Virus record (IMG/VR): IMGVR_UViG_3300013233_000235
Coordinates: 140,042 to 204,041 of that record
Length of the DNA: 64,000 nt
Source of the DNA: a virus
Reading direction: 5' to 3' (one strand)
Shown here: positions 53,289 to 60,834 of the stretch, piece by piece
Numbering within the stretch: position 1 is the first letter of the stretch
Layout: every line of letters begins with the position of its first letter
Program-made: the position numbers and the translations under genes
The notes under the pieces: generated by a model
Told to the model about the DNA's origin: nothing
What the model saw: the letters and a program-made list of their open reading frames with translations, nothing else
The model's database searches: none

Positions 53289-54101
53289 TTAAATGATTTC
53301 TGTGAGTTTGTCCAGACTATCGCTGAATGCACTATTTAGAGCAGTGATGTTATGATGCACCACTGCCAGCATCTCGATCTCTTTTGCGAGTGTTAACATG
53401 GTGGTGGCCAACATGGTGGTGGTGGCCTTGTTTTCGCTCACTATGCGGTCATCCCCTTTAGCGGCGGCAACATATGCCACTACTGCTTTACCAAGGGTGG
53501 CATCGTACTCGGCTAGCTTCTTCACGTTCACCTCGGCCATCACCACATTGATCTCATCAATGACTTTACCGGCTTCGATTAACTCGAACTGGCTATCATA
53601 GATCTCTTCCGCTTTAACGGCCGATTTAGGGCTATTAGCCTTGCGTTTAAAGTAAGGGGCCATATCTTTCCGGATGTCTCTCACATTCGCGTAAGACATA
53701 CCCTTAGGGTCCCATACCCGAAGCTGTTCGGTGGTGGTGGTAACCGCGTGTTTGAAGTATGTGGTAAGGGGCTGGATCAGGCGCTCGTTGACATCACTGA
53801 GTTCTGTTATAGCGCTGAGTAACACCCGGGAATAGTCCAGGATGAAACCGCTGAACGTAACCGGTTTATAGAGAATCGTGCCATTAAACGCCGCAGGGCT
53901 AAACGCCTTAAGGTCACTTTCCATACTACGGCCGATGGACACCACGTCTTGTACATCGTGGGCCATAGAGTCTAGGCCATATCGGGTGCGATTGGCTAGT
54001 ACGCGTATATTCTTTTTTAGGAATCCCTGGATATCTTCTGTCACCCCTTGCATACCTGGGTCACTATCTTCGTTTAAAACGTTTCTGATGGAAATGGTCA
54101 T
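53289..54101 (-). CDS. Probable internal head/virion protein
   Basis: 270 aa from the ATG at 54101 (MTISIRNVLNEDSDPG), GGAG eight bases upstream; the open frame to 54176 has no ribosome site. All-helical, with 'FLKKNIRVLANRTRYGLDSMAHDVQDVV' and a C-terminal coiled coil. Cotranscribed with 51688, so probably in the same particle; function unknown. Confidence 0.6.
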   Translation of the reverse strand: MTISIRNVLNEDSDPGMQGVTEDIQGFLKKNIRVLANRTRYGLDSMAHDVQDVVSIGRSMESDLKAFSPAAFNGTILYKPVTFSGFILDYSRVLLSAITELSDVNERLIQPLTTYFKHAVTTTTEQLRVWDPKGMSYANVRDIRKDMAPYFKRKANSPKSAVKAEEIYDSQFELIEAGKVIDEINVVMAEVNVKKLAEYDATLGKAVVAYVAAAKGDDRIVSENKATTTMLATTMLTLAKEIEMLAVVHHNITALNSAFSDSLDKLTEII

Positions 54102-54193
54102 TATTAGGTCTCCGTCTAATTCCATAAATATCCAGCATTTACCGGATCTAATGTGAGTAATACACTTAACATACAATCAGCAAGGGCGCTAAC
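54102..54193. promoter_or_regulatory. Divergent intergenic region
   Basis: AT-rich gap between the internal-head gene (minus) and the RecA-like gene (plus). Contains CCATAAATATCCAG and AATACACTTAACATACAAT as candidate promoter cores; lacks the cassette. Confidence 0.3.
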
Positions 54194-55609
54194 ATGTTTG
54201 ACAATATACCATCCGCATTACCGTTAATACCATACCCCAACGTGGGCTGTCTTATGGATATACCCACCGCCTACTCCGTACTTGGTTCTAAGGGTGAGTC
54301 TATATTGGTAGGTGGGCAAGTGCCCATCTTCTCCGTCGCAGGCCCTGGGAACGTAGGTAAGTCCGAGTTAACTAATTACCGTGTTTGTACGGTAATTGGT
54401 AGATACAAGAATAGCTTCGGCATGGTCTATGATACGGAGGTGTCTGCGCAATACAGTCGTTATGTGCGCGCACTGAGTAGATTCCCCGAGTTTGACGGTA
54501 TGGATCTAACTATAGACAATCCCCGGTTTAAGTTAGTTGTATCCGGTGACATGTTAGGGGATGCGTGGTTCGAGGGTATACGCACGGTTCTTACCAAATC
54601 CCGTATGTCCGCTAATCGTAAGACCGAGGCGACACCATTTCTGCGTACAGATGGGTCTATCCTAAAGTGGCCCGCACCATGGGTTTTCGATATTGACTCC
54701 CTGTCTATGTTCAAGGGGGCCGCCCAGACAAAGCAGTTAGACGATAACACTATCGGATCATCTGAACAGAACACCGTATTCATGGGCGATGGCAAGACCA
54801 AGACCTTACTCATGACGATCTTGCCAAACCTTGCCCATAAGAGTTCGACCTCCTGGCTGGCGGTTGCACACGTGGGCACCACCATCAAGATGGAGAAATA
54901 CGCACCCGATGCGCCCAAGCTGACGTTTGCAAAATCGGGTATTAAGAAGAAAGGTGTTCCGCCCATCTTCGACAGCATCAACGGTATGTTGATCGAGATA
55001 GCTGGCACCACGGTGTGTACTAACTCCAGCAGTGATAAGTCGGCCAGGTTCCCTCTACGCGAAGAAGATCGTAGTAAGAAGGGTACGGCTATCGATCTAA
55101 ACGTAATGCGTGGTGTGACCACCCGTAACAAGTACGGCAACAGCGGCCAGACTTGGAACTTCGTAACATCCCAGCGTGATGGTCTTAATGTTGAGCTTAC
55201 AGAGTTCCTGTACGTCAAGGATGCTGAGGGGTATGATGTTGGATTTGGCCTTAGCGGATCTAATACTAACTACGTGCTCGATCTAGCACCGGATACCAAG
55301 TTACAGCGCACCAACGTGCGCATCAAATTACAGACTACACCGATGTTGCGTAGGGCATTAACCATTACGGCCGACCTGTTGCAGATCAAGCTATTGTGGG
55401 GTCCTGAGAAAATCGATCCGGACCTATTATGTGACCCAGCGACACTCTACGCCGATCTTAAGGCTATGGGGTATAACTGGGATGAGTTACTTGACACCCG
55501 TGAGTACTGGCTATATGACCAGTACTCAAAGAAGGAAAAGCCATTCCTCTCTACCATAGATCTTCTGCGGATGCGCAAAGGGTTGTACAAACCATATTGG
55601 ATGAAATAA
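54194..55609 (+). CDS. RecA/UvsX-like ATPase
   Basis: 471 aa. Walker A 'AGPGNVGKSEL' with Lys56, then 'MVYDTEVSAQYS' where RecA-type proteins have the D-T/E-E catalytic segment, and 'TSWLAVAHVG' as the Walker B-like strand. Later, 'LNVMRGVTTRNKYGNSGQTWNFVTSQRDGLN' resembles the RecA/UvsX 'V-x-x-K-N-K-x-x-P' loop. It would promote strand exchange in recombination-dependent replication. Identification is from motif order; a packaging ATPase or other P-loop enzyme cannot be excluded. Confidence 0.6.
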   Translation: MFDNIPSALPLIPYPNVGCLMDIPTAYSVLGSKGESILVGGQVPIFSVAGPGNVGKSELTNYRVCTVIGRYKNSFGMVYDTEVSAQYSRYVRALSRFPEFDGMDLTIDNPRFKLVVSGDMLGDAWFEGIRTVLTKSRMSANRKTEATPFLRTDGSILKWPAPWVFDIDSLSMFKGAAQTKQLDDNTIGSSEQNTVFMGDGKTKTLLMTILPNLAHKSSTSWLAVAHVGTTIKMEKYAPDAPKLTFAKSGIKKKGVPPIFDSINGMLIEIAGTTVCTNSSSDKSARFPLREEDRSKKGTAIDLNVMRGVTTRNKYGNSGQTWNFVTSQRDGLNVELTEFLYVKDAEGYDVGFGLSGSNTNYVLDLAPDTKLQRTNVRIKLQTTPMLRRALTITADLLQIKLLWGPEKIDPDLLCDPATLYADLKAMGYNWDELLDTREYWLYDQYSKKEKPFLSTIDLLRMRKGLYKPYWMK

Positions 55610-55610
55610 C

Positions 55611-55958
55611 ATGTGTGATATCAATGATAGAATCTACGATGCTCTGGATGAGCATGTGGAGGGCTTAGCGGCCGAGTTATACATTACGGACATTCGCTCT
55701 AACTTGGGTGACCCCGCCATGGTCGGTGAATGGTACTTGGAGAAAGATTTGATCAAGTACAATGCTATTTACTGGGGGTTACAGGTTAGCCGCATCTGTG
55801 GGAACGATGAACGGTTCAGTGCCGACTCCCTCGCCTATACCGATTCGGTCGATGGATTCATGGCGGTATTTAACACCCGTGTACTGCCTTACCTAGTTAG
55901 TGATAGCATGAACTGTTGCGCGGTCATAGCCCCGCCCACGGTGAATGGCAATGTCTAG
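55611..55958 (+). CDS. Small hypothetical protein
   Basis: 115 aa, begins one base after the previous stop. Helical and acidic (MCDINDRIYDALDEHVEGLAAELY). Overlaps the next gene. Unknown. Confidence 0.6.
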   Translation: MCDINDRIYDALDEHVEGLAAELYITDIRSNLGDPAMVGEWYLEKDLIKYNAIYWGLQVSRICGNDERFSADSLAYTDSVDGFMAVFNTRVLPYLVSDSMNCCAVIAPPTVNGNV

Positions 55959-56619
55959 GGCCAAGGTTGAGAAGTTCTGGCTTGAGGCCATCCGCGAGTT
56001 GGAGGATGGTGATGTGAACGTGGACATCCATAAAGAATTGCTTAAAGGGCTGTCCAATAAAGAATTTGAACAGCTGATGCAAAACTTTAGAGATAAGGTT
56101 GAGTACCCGTCAATGGTGGTACCCAATGGTGCGGAGTTCACACTCAATACTGCCCGCAGTCGTAAAGTTGGGGAACGGCTTGGAGTCAACTTTTTTCAGC
56201 GCATCGTTTACACAGATCCCGCCACCGGTGAAACAATCGTGACACCTGAGAAGTACATCGTGTCTCACCAAACTGCCCGTCGCCAAAAGGAGCATTTGAT
56301 CAAGAAGCAATCCATACCAGAGGGGGACTCTGTTATCGATGCCGCCACTGGTCAGGTAACTGGGGCTGATAAAGGCTCACGGATGTCTCTCCCAGAACTA
56401 CAGGCACTCGAAGGTAAGCGTATGCACGCTGGCCTAGCTGAGACCACCCATATACGCGGCGGTGATGGGAAGGCATTACAAGCCATGCGTAAATCGATCC
56501 AACAAACTGGTAGGTTTAGCCTAGCCCCTATTCAGGCGGCAGGTACTAAGACTACATCCACACAAACCATGCGTGCAACATTGATAGCAATGTTACTGGA
56601 TACCGAAATTGGAAAGTAA
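55945..56619 (+). CDS. Hypothetical protein with RNA polymerase beta-like segment
   Basis: 224 aa (ATGs at 55945 and 55951). The stretch 'PEKYIVSHQTARRQKEHLI...TGQVTGADKGSRMSLPELQALEGKRM' (~100-165) resembles the conserved beta-subunit block 'Y-x-x-x-L-x-H-x-x-x-D-K-x-H-x-R-x-x-G...G-G-Q-R-x-G-E-M-E-x-x-A-L', ending in an L-x-x-x-A-L-like helix. The protein is much shorter than the beta subunits of known phage RNA polymerases and no catalytic aspartates are expected in this half. Could be a fragment or chance. Confidence 0.5.
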   Translation: MAMSRAKVEKFWLEAIRELEDGDVNVDIHKELLKGLSNKEFEQLMQNFRDKVEYPSMVVPNGAEFTLNTARSRKVGERLGVNFFQRIVYTDPATGETIVTPEKYIVSHQTARRQKEHLIKKQSIPEGDSVIDAATGQVTGADKGSRMSLPELQALEGKRMHAGLAETTHIRGGDGKALQAMRKSIQQTGRFSLAPIQAAGTKTTSTQTMRATLIAMLLDTEIGK

Positions 56620-57055
56620 AACCGTTGTTGTAGACATGCAGTACCTTAATCGGCTTTTGGCTGTCTGTATAAAGCGGTTATACCCCGTGGAGGGCTACGG
56701 GCAATGTACCCGCGAATTGCTGTTCCATTACCGATATATGCCGCACACCGACATCGCAGTTGACGGTGATGCACTCAATGTCTTGGAGAGGGAAGCTGCG
56801 GGCGTATTCCAACCGTATGCGACAAGGCTCCTAGCAGATTACTTAATCGAAATATCCTTCGTCGGACACACACTGGAGACCATATGCGATATACTGGGCA
56901 GTGGCAGTGGCCCATACTTTTCTGCGGATACCCGTGAGGACGGAATAGAGGCTGTGACAACCGCCTTTGCAGATAGACCCACACTACTTGTATCTAGGTT
57001 AGCGAGCATGCTTGGGGAGGCTGATATGGCCTATATGGGTATAACCAATGGGTAA
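56609..57055 (+). CDS. Hypothetical protein
   Basis: Up to 148 aa; start uncertain (TTG at 56609, or ATG at 56636 with no clear ribosome site). Helical. Overlaps its neighbours, so translationally coupled in the RecA-like operon. Confidence 0.55.
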   Translation: MESKTVVVDMQYLNRLLAVCIKRLYPVEGYGQCTRELLFHYRYMPHTDIAVDGDALNVLEREAAGVFQPYATRLLADYLIEISFVGHTLETICDILGSGSGPYFSADTREDGIEAVTTAFADRPTLLVSRLASMLGEADMAYMGITNG

Positions 57056-57764
57056 GCTGAAGAGGGTATTAGTAACATTAGACTCCCTACTGGATACGAG
57101 ACTGGGCACAGTGGCGTTACTTAACCCAGACTGGGCAGAAGCACTTCTTAATTCGGGTGGCTATCAGCGGCGGATAGGGAACAAGCTTAGCCGCATATGT
57201 CCGATGATTGATGATGATGCCGTGGATGAGGCTTGGGCTGCGCGCAGTGTGTCGTCCTTATTGCGCTCTGGGCCAACTCCGATCATGGCGGTCTTACGAG
57301 GCTCTGTGGCTGAATTCGCACTGCCTGGAGAACATGGGTCGCCGGGTCACCAGCTTGAGATCGTTGTGAACTACCACCCATACCTGCTTACGGAGGAGGA
57401 GCTGGTAATGCAACGGGATATAATAAAGACCGTTACAGGGTGTCATAAGGTGCGACATGTGTTCGTACCACTTGATGAGTTTTCGCCTGATACATTCGAC
57501 CCATATGAGTCTGTGGTGTACCATGAGCTGGATGACTGGATGACGATGTTCTACAGTCGGTTTGCCGGGCACACGCCACGGGATGTGACCTTCTATTATC
57601 CGGAGATTGTTCTGGCTAAAGAGGATGAGTATAAAAAGATGCCTGATGGTTTTGCCCCAACAATGCTGTTGCCATACATTGCTGAGTTAGGGGTTGTACC
57701 AGTGGCTAGACCTTTATACGAGTACAGCCTACTTACAGAAAGACCGTATAGCGATGATACGTGA
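57048..57764 (+). CDS. Hypothetical protein
   Basis: 238 aa (MGKLKRVLVTLDSLLDTRLG). N-terminal strand-loop 'KRVLVTLDSLLDTRLGTVA' with an Asp at the end of the first strand recalls HAD-like or polynucleotide-kinase-type phage proteins, but the remaining motifs are not identifiable. Last gene of the operon, followed by a terminator. Confidence 0.6.
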   Translation: MGKLKRVLVTLDSLLDTRLGTVALLNPDWAEALLNSGGYQRRIGNKLSRICPMIDDDAVDEAWAARSVSSLLRSGPTPIMAVLRGSVAEFALPGEHGSPGHQLEIVVNYHPYLLTEEELVMQRDIIKTVTGCHKVRHVFVPLDEFSPDTFDPYESVVYHELDDWMTMFYSRFAGHTPRDVTFYYPEIVLAKEDEYKKMPDGFAPTMLLPYIAELGVVPVARPLYEYSLLTERPYSDDT

Positions 57765-57768
57765 CATA

Positions 57769-57796
57769 GACAGGCGGTAACCCGCCTGTCTTTTTT
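57769..57796 (+). terminator. Rho-independent terminator
   Basis: GACAGGCGG / CCGCCTGTC with TAAC loop, followed by six Ts. Confidence 0.9.
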
Positions 57797-58181
57797 ATTT
57801 GTTTATAAGGTCGTCATAGTTAAGCTCAACATCCATCCCCTCCATCTCAGTGGCATCCACTATCTCATTGTTTATACGGTCCAGGCTGGCTACCACTTTA
57901 ACGGTGCGGCCTTCACCATTCTCAATGCGGCGCGGTGGTGGTACGAGCTTAGCTGCTTGTACCAGGGCTGCTGCTAGTGCCGCCACGCTATCATTTGATT
58001 CTTTGTCGATAAGCATGCGCTGCCTGTCTGTGGCCGTCTTAGCCATATCGGTTAATAACCGGCGGTGCTCCTTAGGGTCGTCAATGTTACGTAACAGAGC
58101 ATAACGACGTCTGGTCACATCTTCGATCTGGGCGTGGGGATTAGATATGAGTTCATCAGTGCTGTGCTTATTATCAGTCAT
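57795..58181 (-). CDS. Small hypothetical protein
   Basis: 128 aa from the ATG at 58181 (MTDNKHSTDELISNPHAQIEDVTRRR), AGGAG before it; longer in-frame starts are unsupported. Long helix pair (EHRRLLTDMAKTATDRQRMLIDKESNDSVAALAAALVQAAKLV) and an acidic C-terminus. The layout is reminiscent of small terminase subunits, but no DNA-binding motif is clear. Unknown. Confidence 0.6.
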   Translation of the reverse strand: MTDNKHSTDELISNPHAQIEDVTRRRYALLRNIDDPKEHRRLLTDMAKTATDRQRMLIDKESNDSVAALAAALVQAAKLVPPPRRIENGEGRTVKVVASLDRINNEIVDATEMEGMDVELNYDDLINK

Positions 58182-58305
58182 GTTTTTCTCCTGGGGGTCT
58201 ATACTATCGCAATCTGGAATCAAGCATATCTCAATGACATATAACTAAAATGGATATAGGCGTTTTGACTTATATCACTATGGCTTAACAGCCAGGAGTT
58301 TTACT
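58182..58305 (+). promoter_or_regulatory. Cassette 10: variant-type promoter, 5' hairpin and RBS
   Basis: ACATATAACTAAAATG core; hairpin arms GATATAGG (58253-58260) and CTTATATC (58269-58276), loop CGTTTTGA; second hairpin TGGCT-TAAC-AGCCA (58281-58294); AGGAG; ATG at 58306. Differs from cassette 8 at only a few bases. No preceding terminator, because the upstream gene is divergent. Confidence 0.85.
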
Positions 58306-58611
58306 ATGACAAATTCAAATGGTCTTATCGTTACCACATCCCCCACCGCGTTACCACAGGGTGTCGCCGAACAGATCGGGTGCGCAGACGCCCTAACCAT
58401 CAACTTATCCTACCGCAGCCGTGGTAGTGAGCGGATGGATGCGATACTTGATGCACTGATGAGCGGGTTGCATAGCAGCCGTACACTTCTAACCGAATGC
58501 CCCGAGGAGGCGGCCCTGGGCACATGCCACGGCTACCGCATTATGACCCCCCTGCCGGATGGGTCCTATAGCCTGGTATCCCCGGGAGGGTTAGTAGAAA
58601 TCCTCTCGTAA
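58306..58611 (+). CDS. Small hypothetical protein
   Basis: 101 aa (MTNSNGLIVTTSPTALPQG). Shares the MTN start and the leader with 24427 but not the rest of the sequence. Mixed fold; two Cys. Unknown. Confidence 0.6.
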   Translation: MTNSNGLIVTTSPTALPQGVAEQIGCADALTINLSYRSRGSERMDAILDALMSGLHSSRTLLTECPEEAALGTCHGYRIMTPLPDGSYSLVSPGGLVEILS

Positions 58612-58615
58612 AGTC

Positions 58616-58641
58616 AGCCCCTTCGGGGGCTTTCTTTTTTA
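58616..58641 (+). terminator. Terminator of cassette 11
   Basis: AGCCCC-TTCG-GGGGCT hairpin and TTCTTTTTT. Confidence 0.9.
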
Positions 58642-58716
58642 TTTGTTTCCCTATATTCTTAAGCCTATATAACTTGTATGAAGAGACGCATTGATCTCTT
58701 ACTTTGGAGTTTAGTT
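58642..58716 (+). promoter_or_regulatory. Cassette 11: promoter, 5' hairpin and RBS
   Basis: TTTCCCTATATTCTTAAGCC block, CTATATAACTTGTATG core; arms AAGAGA (58681-58686) and TCTCTT (58695-58700), loop CGCATTGA; GGAG; ATG at 58717. Upstream block and loop are the same as in the ligase cassette. Confidence 0.9.
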
Positions 58717-60207
58717 ATGAGTAAGTATCCAGATGTGCGCAAGGCCGAAGTGGTGTCCAAACTGCTAAGTCATGCTTGTTCCAGCTATTACGCTGGCACC
58801 CCTATTCTATCGGATTATGAGTATGACATGATTCGAAACGACGAGGGCGATTGGCTACGTACAACCGGTGCGGTTGCCGTAATGTACACCTCTATCCCCA
58901 TCCGCACCAAGGTTGACAATCTGGGGTGGTCATATGTGCCGCAACCGGTGGAGTGGTGCCCAGAGCCCGATATGATTAATCGCAACTACCGGTGGTGCGC
59001 TTTGTATGCGCACATACCCATACCTGTGGGTAAGATTGTCATAGCGAGATGGGTGGGTGGCAAGTTGGTGGACATCATCACCCCGCCCATTAACGGCTGG
59101 GTTACCGACCTATCACACCTCATCGGTAAATGCGACCTACCCATGGATGTTACAAAATCCTGGGGTGATGCGGATCTACACGTGTTGGGCACGCTGGCAC
59201 CGAGCGACGCCGTTACGTATAAGTTCCGTCGCATACCAGTGCACATCGGGGACCCCCTATCCGACGTCCCCGAAGTCACCCGGGCCATTGCTGCCACCAT
59301 CGGCTTTGATACGATCCAGACCACGATAATAGATGTGGATGATCGTAAAGATTGGGCGTTATCTGAGGGAGATTTGCTGTATGCCACGCAGCCCGTACCA
59401 TTCGAGGGTAATGGTTTTTTACCGGGGCTGGTGCGTGTGGCGGGGTATTCCGCCACACACTGGGGTAACGCCAAGGTCGTAGACGGTAGTGCGGTGTCAC
59501 AGGTTAATAGTCTGATAAACACACGGGGGCAGTTTATCAAGCCCGTTACCCAAGTTCAGGTGGTGTGCCCGGCATGTGGCGGTGAGGTAAGAAGCGTAGA
59601 CCTAGTCAGCGAGTTTGTCTCGGATGTCACCATAGATGGTGGCATCCTACATCAGTGTTTGCGGGCTGAAAGTGACAGCGAGTGCTGCCCTGGCCAGTTG
59701 GCCGCTGCCATCATGGCGTTACCATTTGCGTATCGCCCTGAGCATCGGGATGAAAATATCCACGGCGTCATATTACGTGGTGACCACAATACTGTGGCGG
59801 GGTATTCTGATGGGGACTTGACGGTGGATTACAATAGTTGGCGACATCTGTTGCAATCACCGCCGCCAAATTTGGTTGCCACTCACCGGGATTTCTGGGC
59901 GTGCTTGGAGCAGATGGTTAAAGAGGGTTTATCTAAGCGGGCCTACGCAGACGCCATGGTCAAAATGTATACCGGTGTAACATTCACACCCCTGGCCGAC
60001 ATGGACATACGCCGCATTGGTTCAGCTACACCCAAGCTGCTAGTGGCTGCGTTTGAAAAGGATCCACTCTTGGCTGAGTTTATGGATGTCAGTGAGGACA
60101 CGTTGTCCGTCGGGGAAGACTACAAAGGCACTGTTGGCATAGACCTCACCACAGCTAGTGGTATACAGGAGTTTCACGCATACGCCATTAAGAACCTATT
60201 GAGTTAA
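58717..60207 (+). CDS. LigA-derived pseudo-ligase 1
   Basis: 496 aa. Domain Ia signature 'YYAGTPILSDYEYD' (24-37) equals 'YASGTPLVSDSLYD' of the true ligase. In the position of AEPKMDG the sequence is 'ALYAHIPI', so the catalytic lysine is gone; the following 'GGKLVDIITPPINGWVTDL' and 'ADLHVLGTL' still follow the adenylation-domain order. Zinc finger CPACG (Cys284, Cys287), Cys314 and Cys323/324 (CCPGQ, as CPAQ in LigA). HhH-like 'MDIRRIGSATPKLLVAAF'. No BRCT. It cannot form ligase-AMP; it may bind DNA, NAD or a partner. Confidence 0.8.
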   Translation: MSKYPDVRKAEVVSKLLSHACSSYYAGTPILSDYEYDMIRNDEGDWLRTTGAVAVMYTSIPIRTKVDNLGWSYVPQPVEWCPEPDMINRNYRWCALYAHIPIPVGKIVIARWVGGKLVDIITPPINGWVTDLSHLIGKCDLPMDVTKSWGDADLHVLGTLAPSDAVTYKFRRIPVHIGDPLSDVPEVTRAIAATIGFDTIQTTIIDVDDRKDWALSEGDLLYATQPVPFEGNGFLPGLVRVAGYSATHWGNAKVVDGSAVSQVNSLINTRGQFIKPVTQVQVVCPACGGEVRSVDLVSEFVSDVTIDGGILHQCLRAESDSECCPGQLAAAIMALPFAYRPEHRDENIHGVILRGDHNTVAGYSDGDLTVDYNSWRHLLQSPPPNLVATHRDFWACLEQMVKEGLSKRAYADAMVKMYTGVTFTPLADMDIRRIGSATPKLLVAAFEKDPLLAEFMDVSEDTLSVGEDYKGTVGIDLTTASGIQEFHAYAIKNLLS

Positions 60208-60273
60208 ACGCGGCGTGTGTTGCTACACCGCATCCCCATCCTGGGGGTGTGTACTACATAAAGGGTATATTAC

Positions 60274-60726
60274 ATGACTAAAGTTATTGCGGTAATGCTG
60301 TTGTTATTTACATCACAGGTGTTAGCTGAAGAAATTGGTTCGGTTAACACGGCGTTTAAATTGTTTGGCTCTAGTGACCGCATCGTTATCGAAGCCTTTG
60401 ATGACCCCAAAGTGGCTGGTATCAGCTGCCACCTAAGTCGGGCTGTCAAGGGTGGGTTAAGCGGGGCCATTGGGTTTGCCACCGATTCTTCGGATGCGTC
60501 TATAGCCTGTAGACAGGTCGGCCCAATCGTCGTTAAGGGTAAGCTTAAGGACGGTGAGTCGGTATTCTCTAAAAGCACATCCTTTCTATTCAAGAAGATG
60601 CGGGTGGTGCGTTTCTTAGATACCACACGTAACGTATTCATATACCTGACATATAGCGATAAACTGATCGATGGTAGTCCAAAGAATTCCATCTCATCAG
60701 TACCCATCGTTGTATGGAATAAGTGA
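60274..60726 (+). CDS. creA: CreA family periplasmic protein
   Basis: 150 aa. Signal peptide 1-18 (VIAVMLLLFTSQVLA, cut before EEIGS), then the CreA pattern in order: 'EIGSVNTAFKLFGSSDRIVIEAFDDPKVAGISCHLSRA', 'GLSGAIGFATDSSDASIACRQVGPI', 'FKKMRVVRFLDTTRNVFIYLTYSDKLIDGSPKNSISSVPI'. Both conserved cysteines are kept, and the length matches E. coli CreA. Its biochemical role is not established. Placed between pseudo-ligases without its own cassette; probably acquired from a host. Confidence 0.95.
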   Translation: MTKVIAVMLLLFTSQVLAEEIGSVNTAFKLFGSSDRIVIEAFDDPKVAGISCHLSRAVKGGLSGAIGFATDSSDASIACRQVGPIVVKGKLKDGESVFSKSTSFLFKKMRVVRFLDTTRNVFIYLTYSDKLIDGSPKNSISSVPIVVWNK

Positions 60727-60732
60727 TTAGTT

Positions 60733-60756
60733 AGCCCTTCGGGGCTTTCTTTTTTA
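60733..60756 (+). terminator. Terminator of cassette 12
   Basis: AGCCC-TTCG-GGGCT hairpin and TTCTTTTTT. Confidence 0.9.
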
Positions 60757-60834
60757 TTTGTTTCGCGCATGTATCAGAACTATATAACTTGTATGAAGAG
60801 ACACTTTGATCTCTTATAGCGAAAGGGTTTAATT
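60757..60834 (+). promoter_or_regulatory. Cassette 12: promoter, 5' hairpin and RBS
   Basis: TTTCGCGCATGTATCAGAAC block, CTATATAACTTGTATG core; arms AAGAGA (60796-60801) and TCTCTT (60810-60815), loop CACTTTGA; GAAAGGG; ATG at 60835. Leader frame is stopped by TAG right after the hairpin. Confidence 0.9.
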
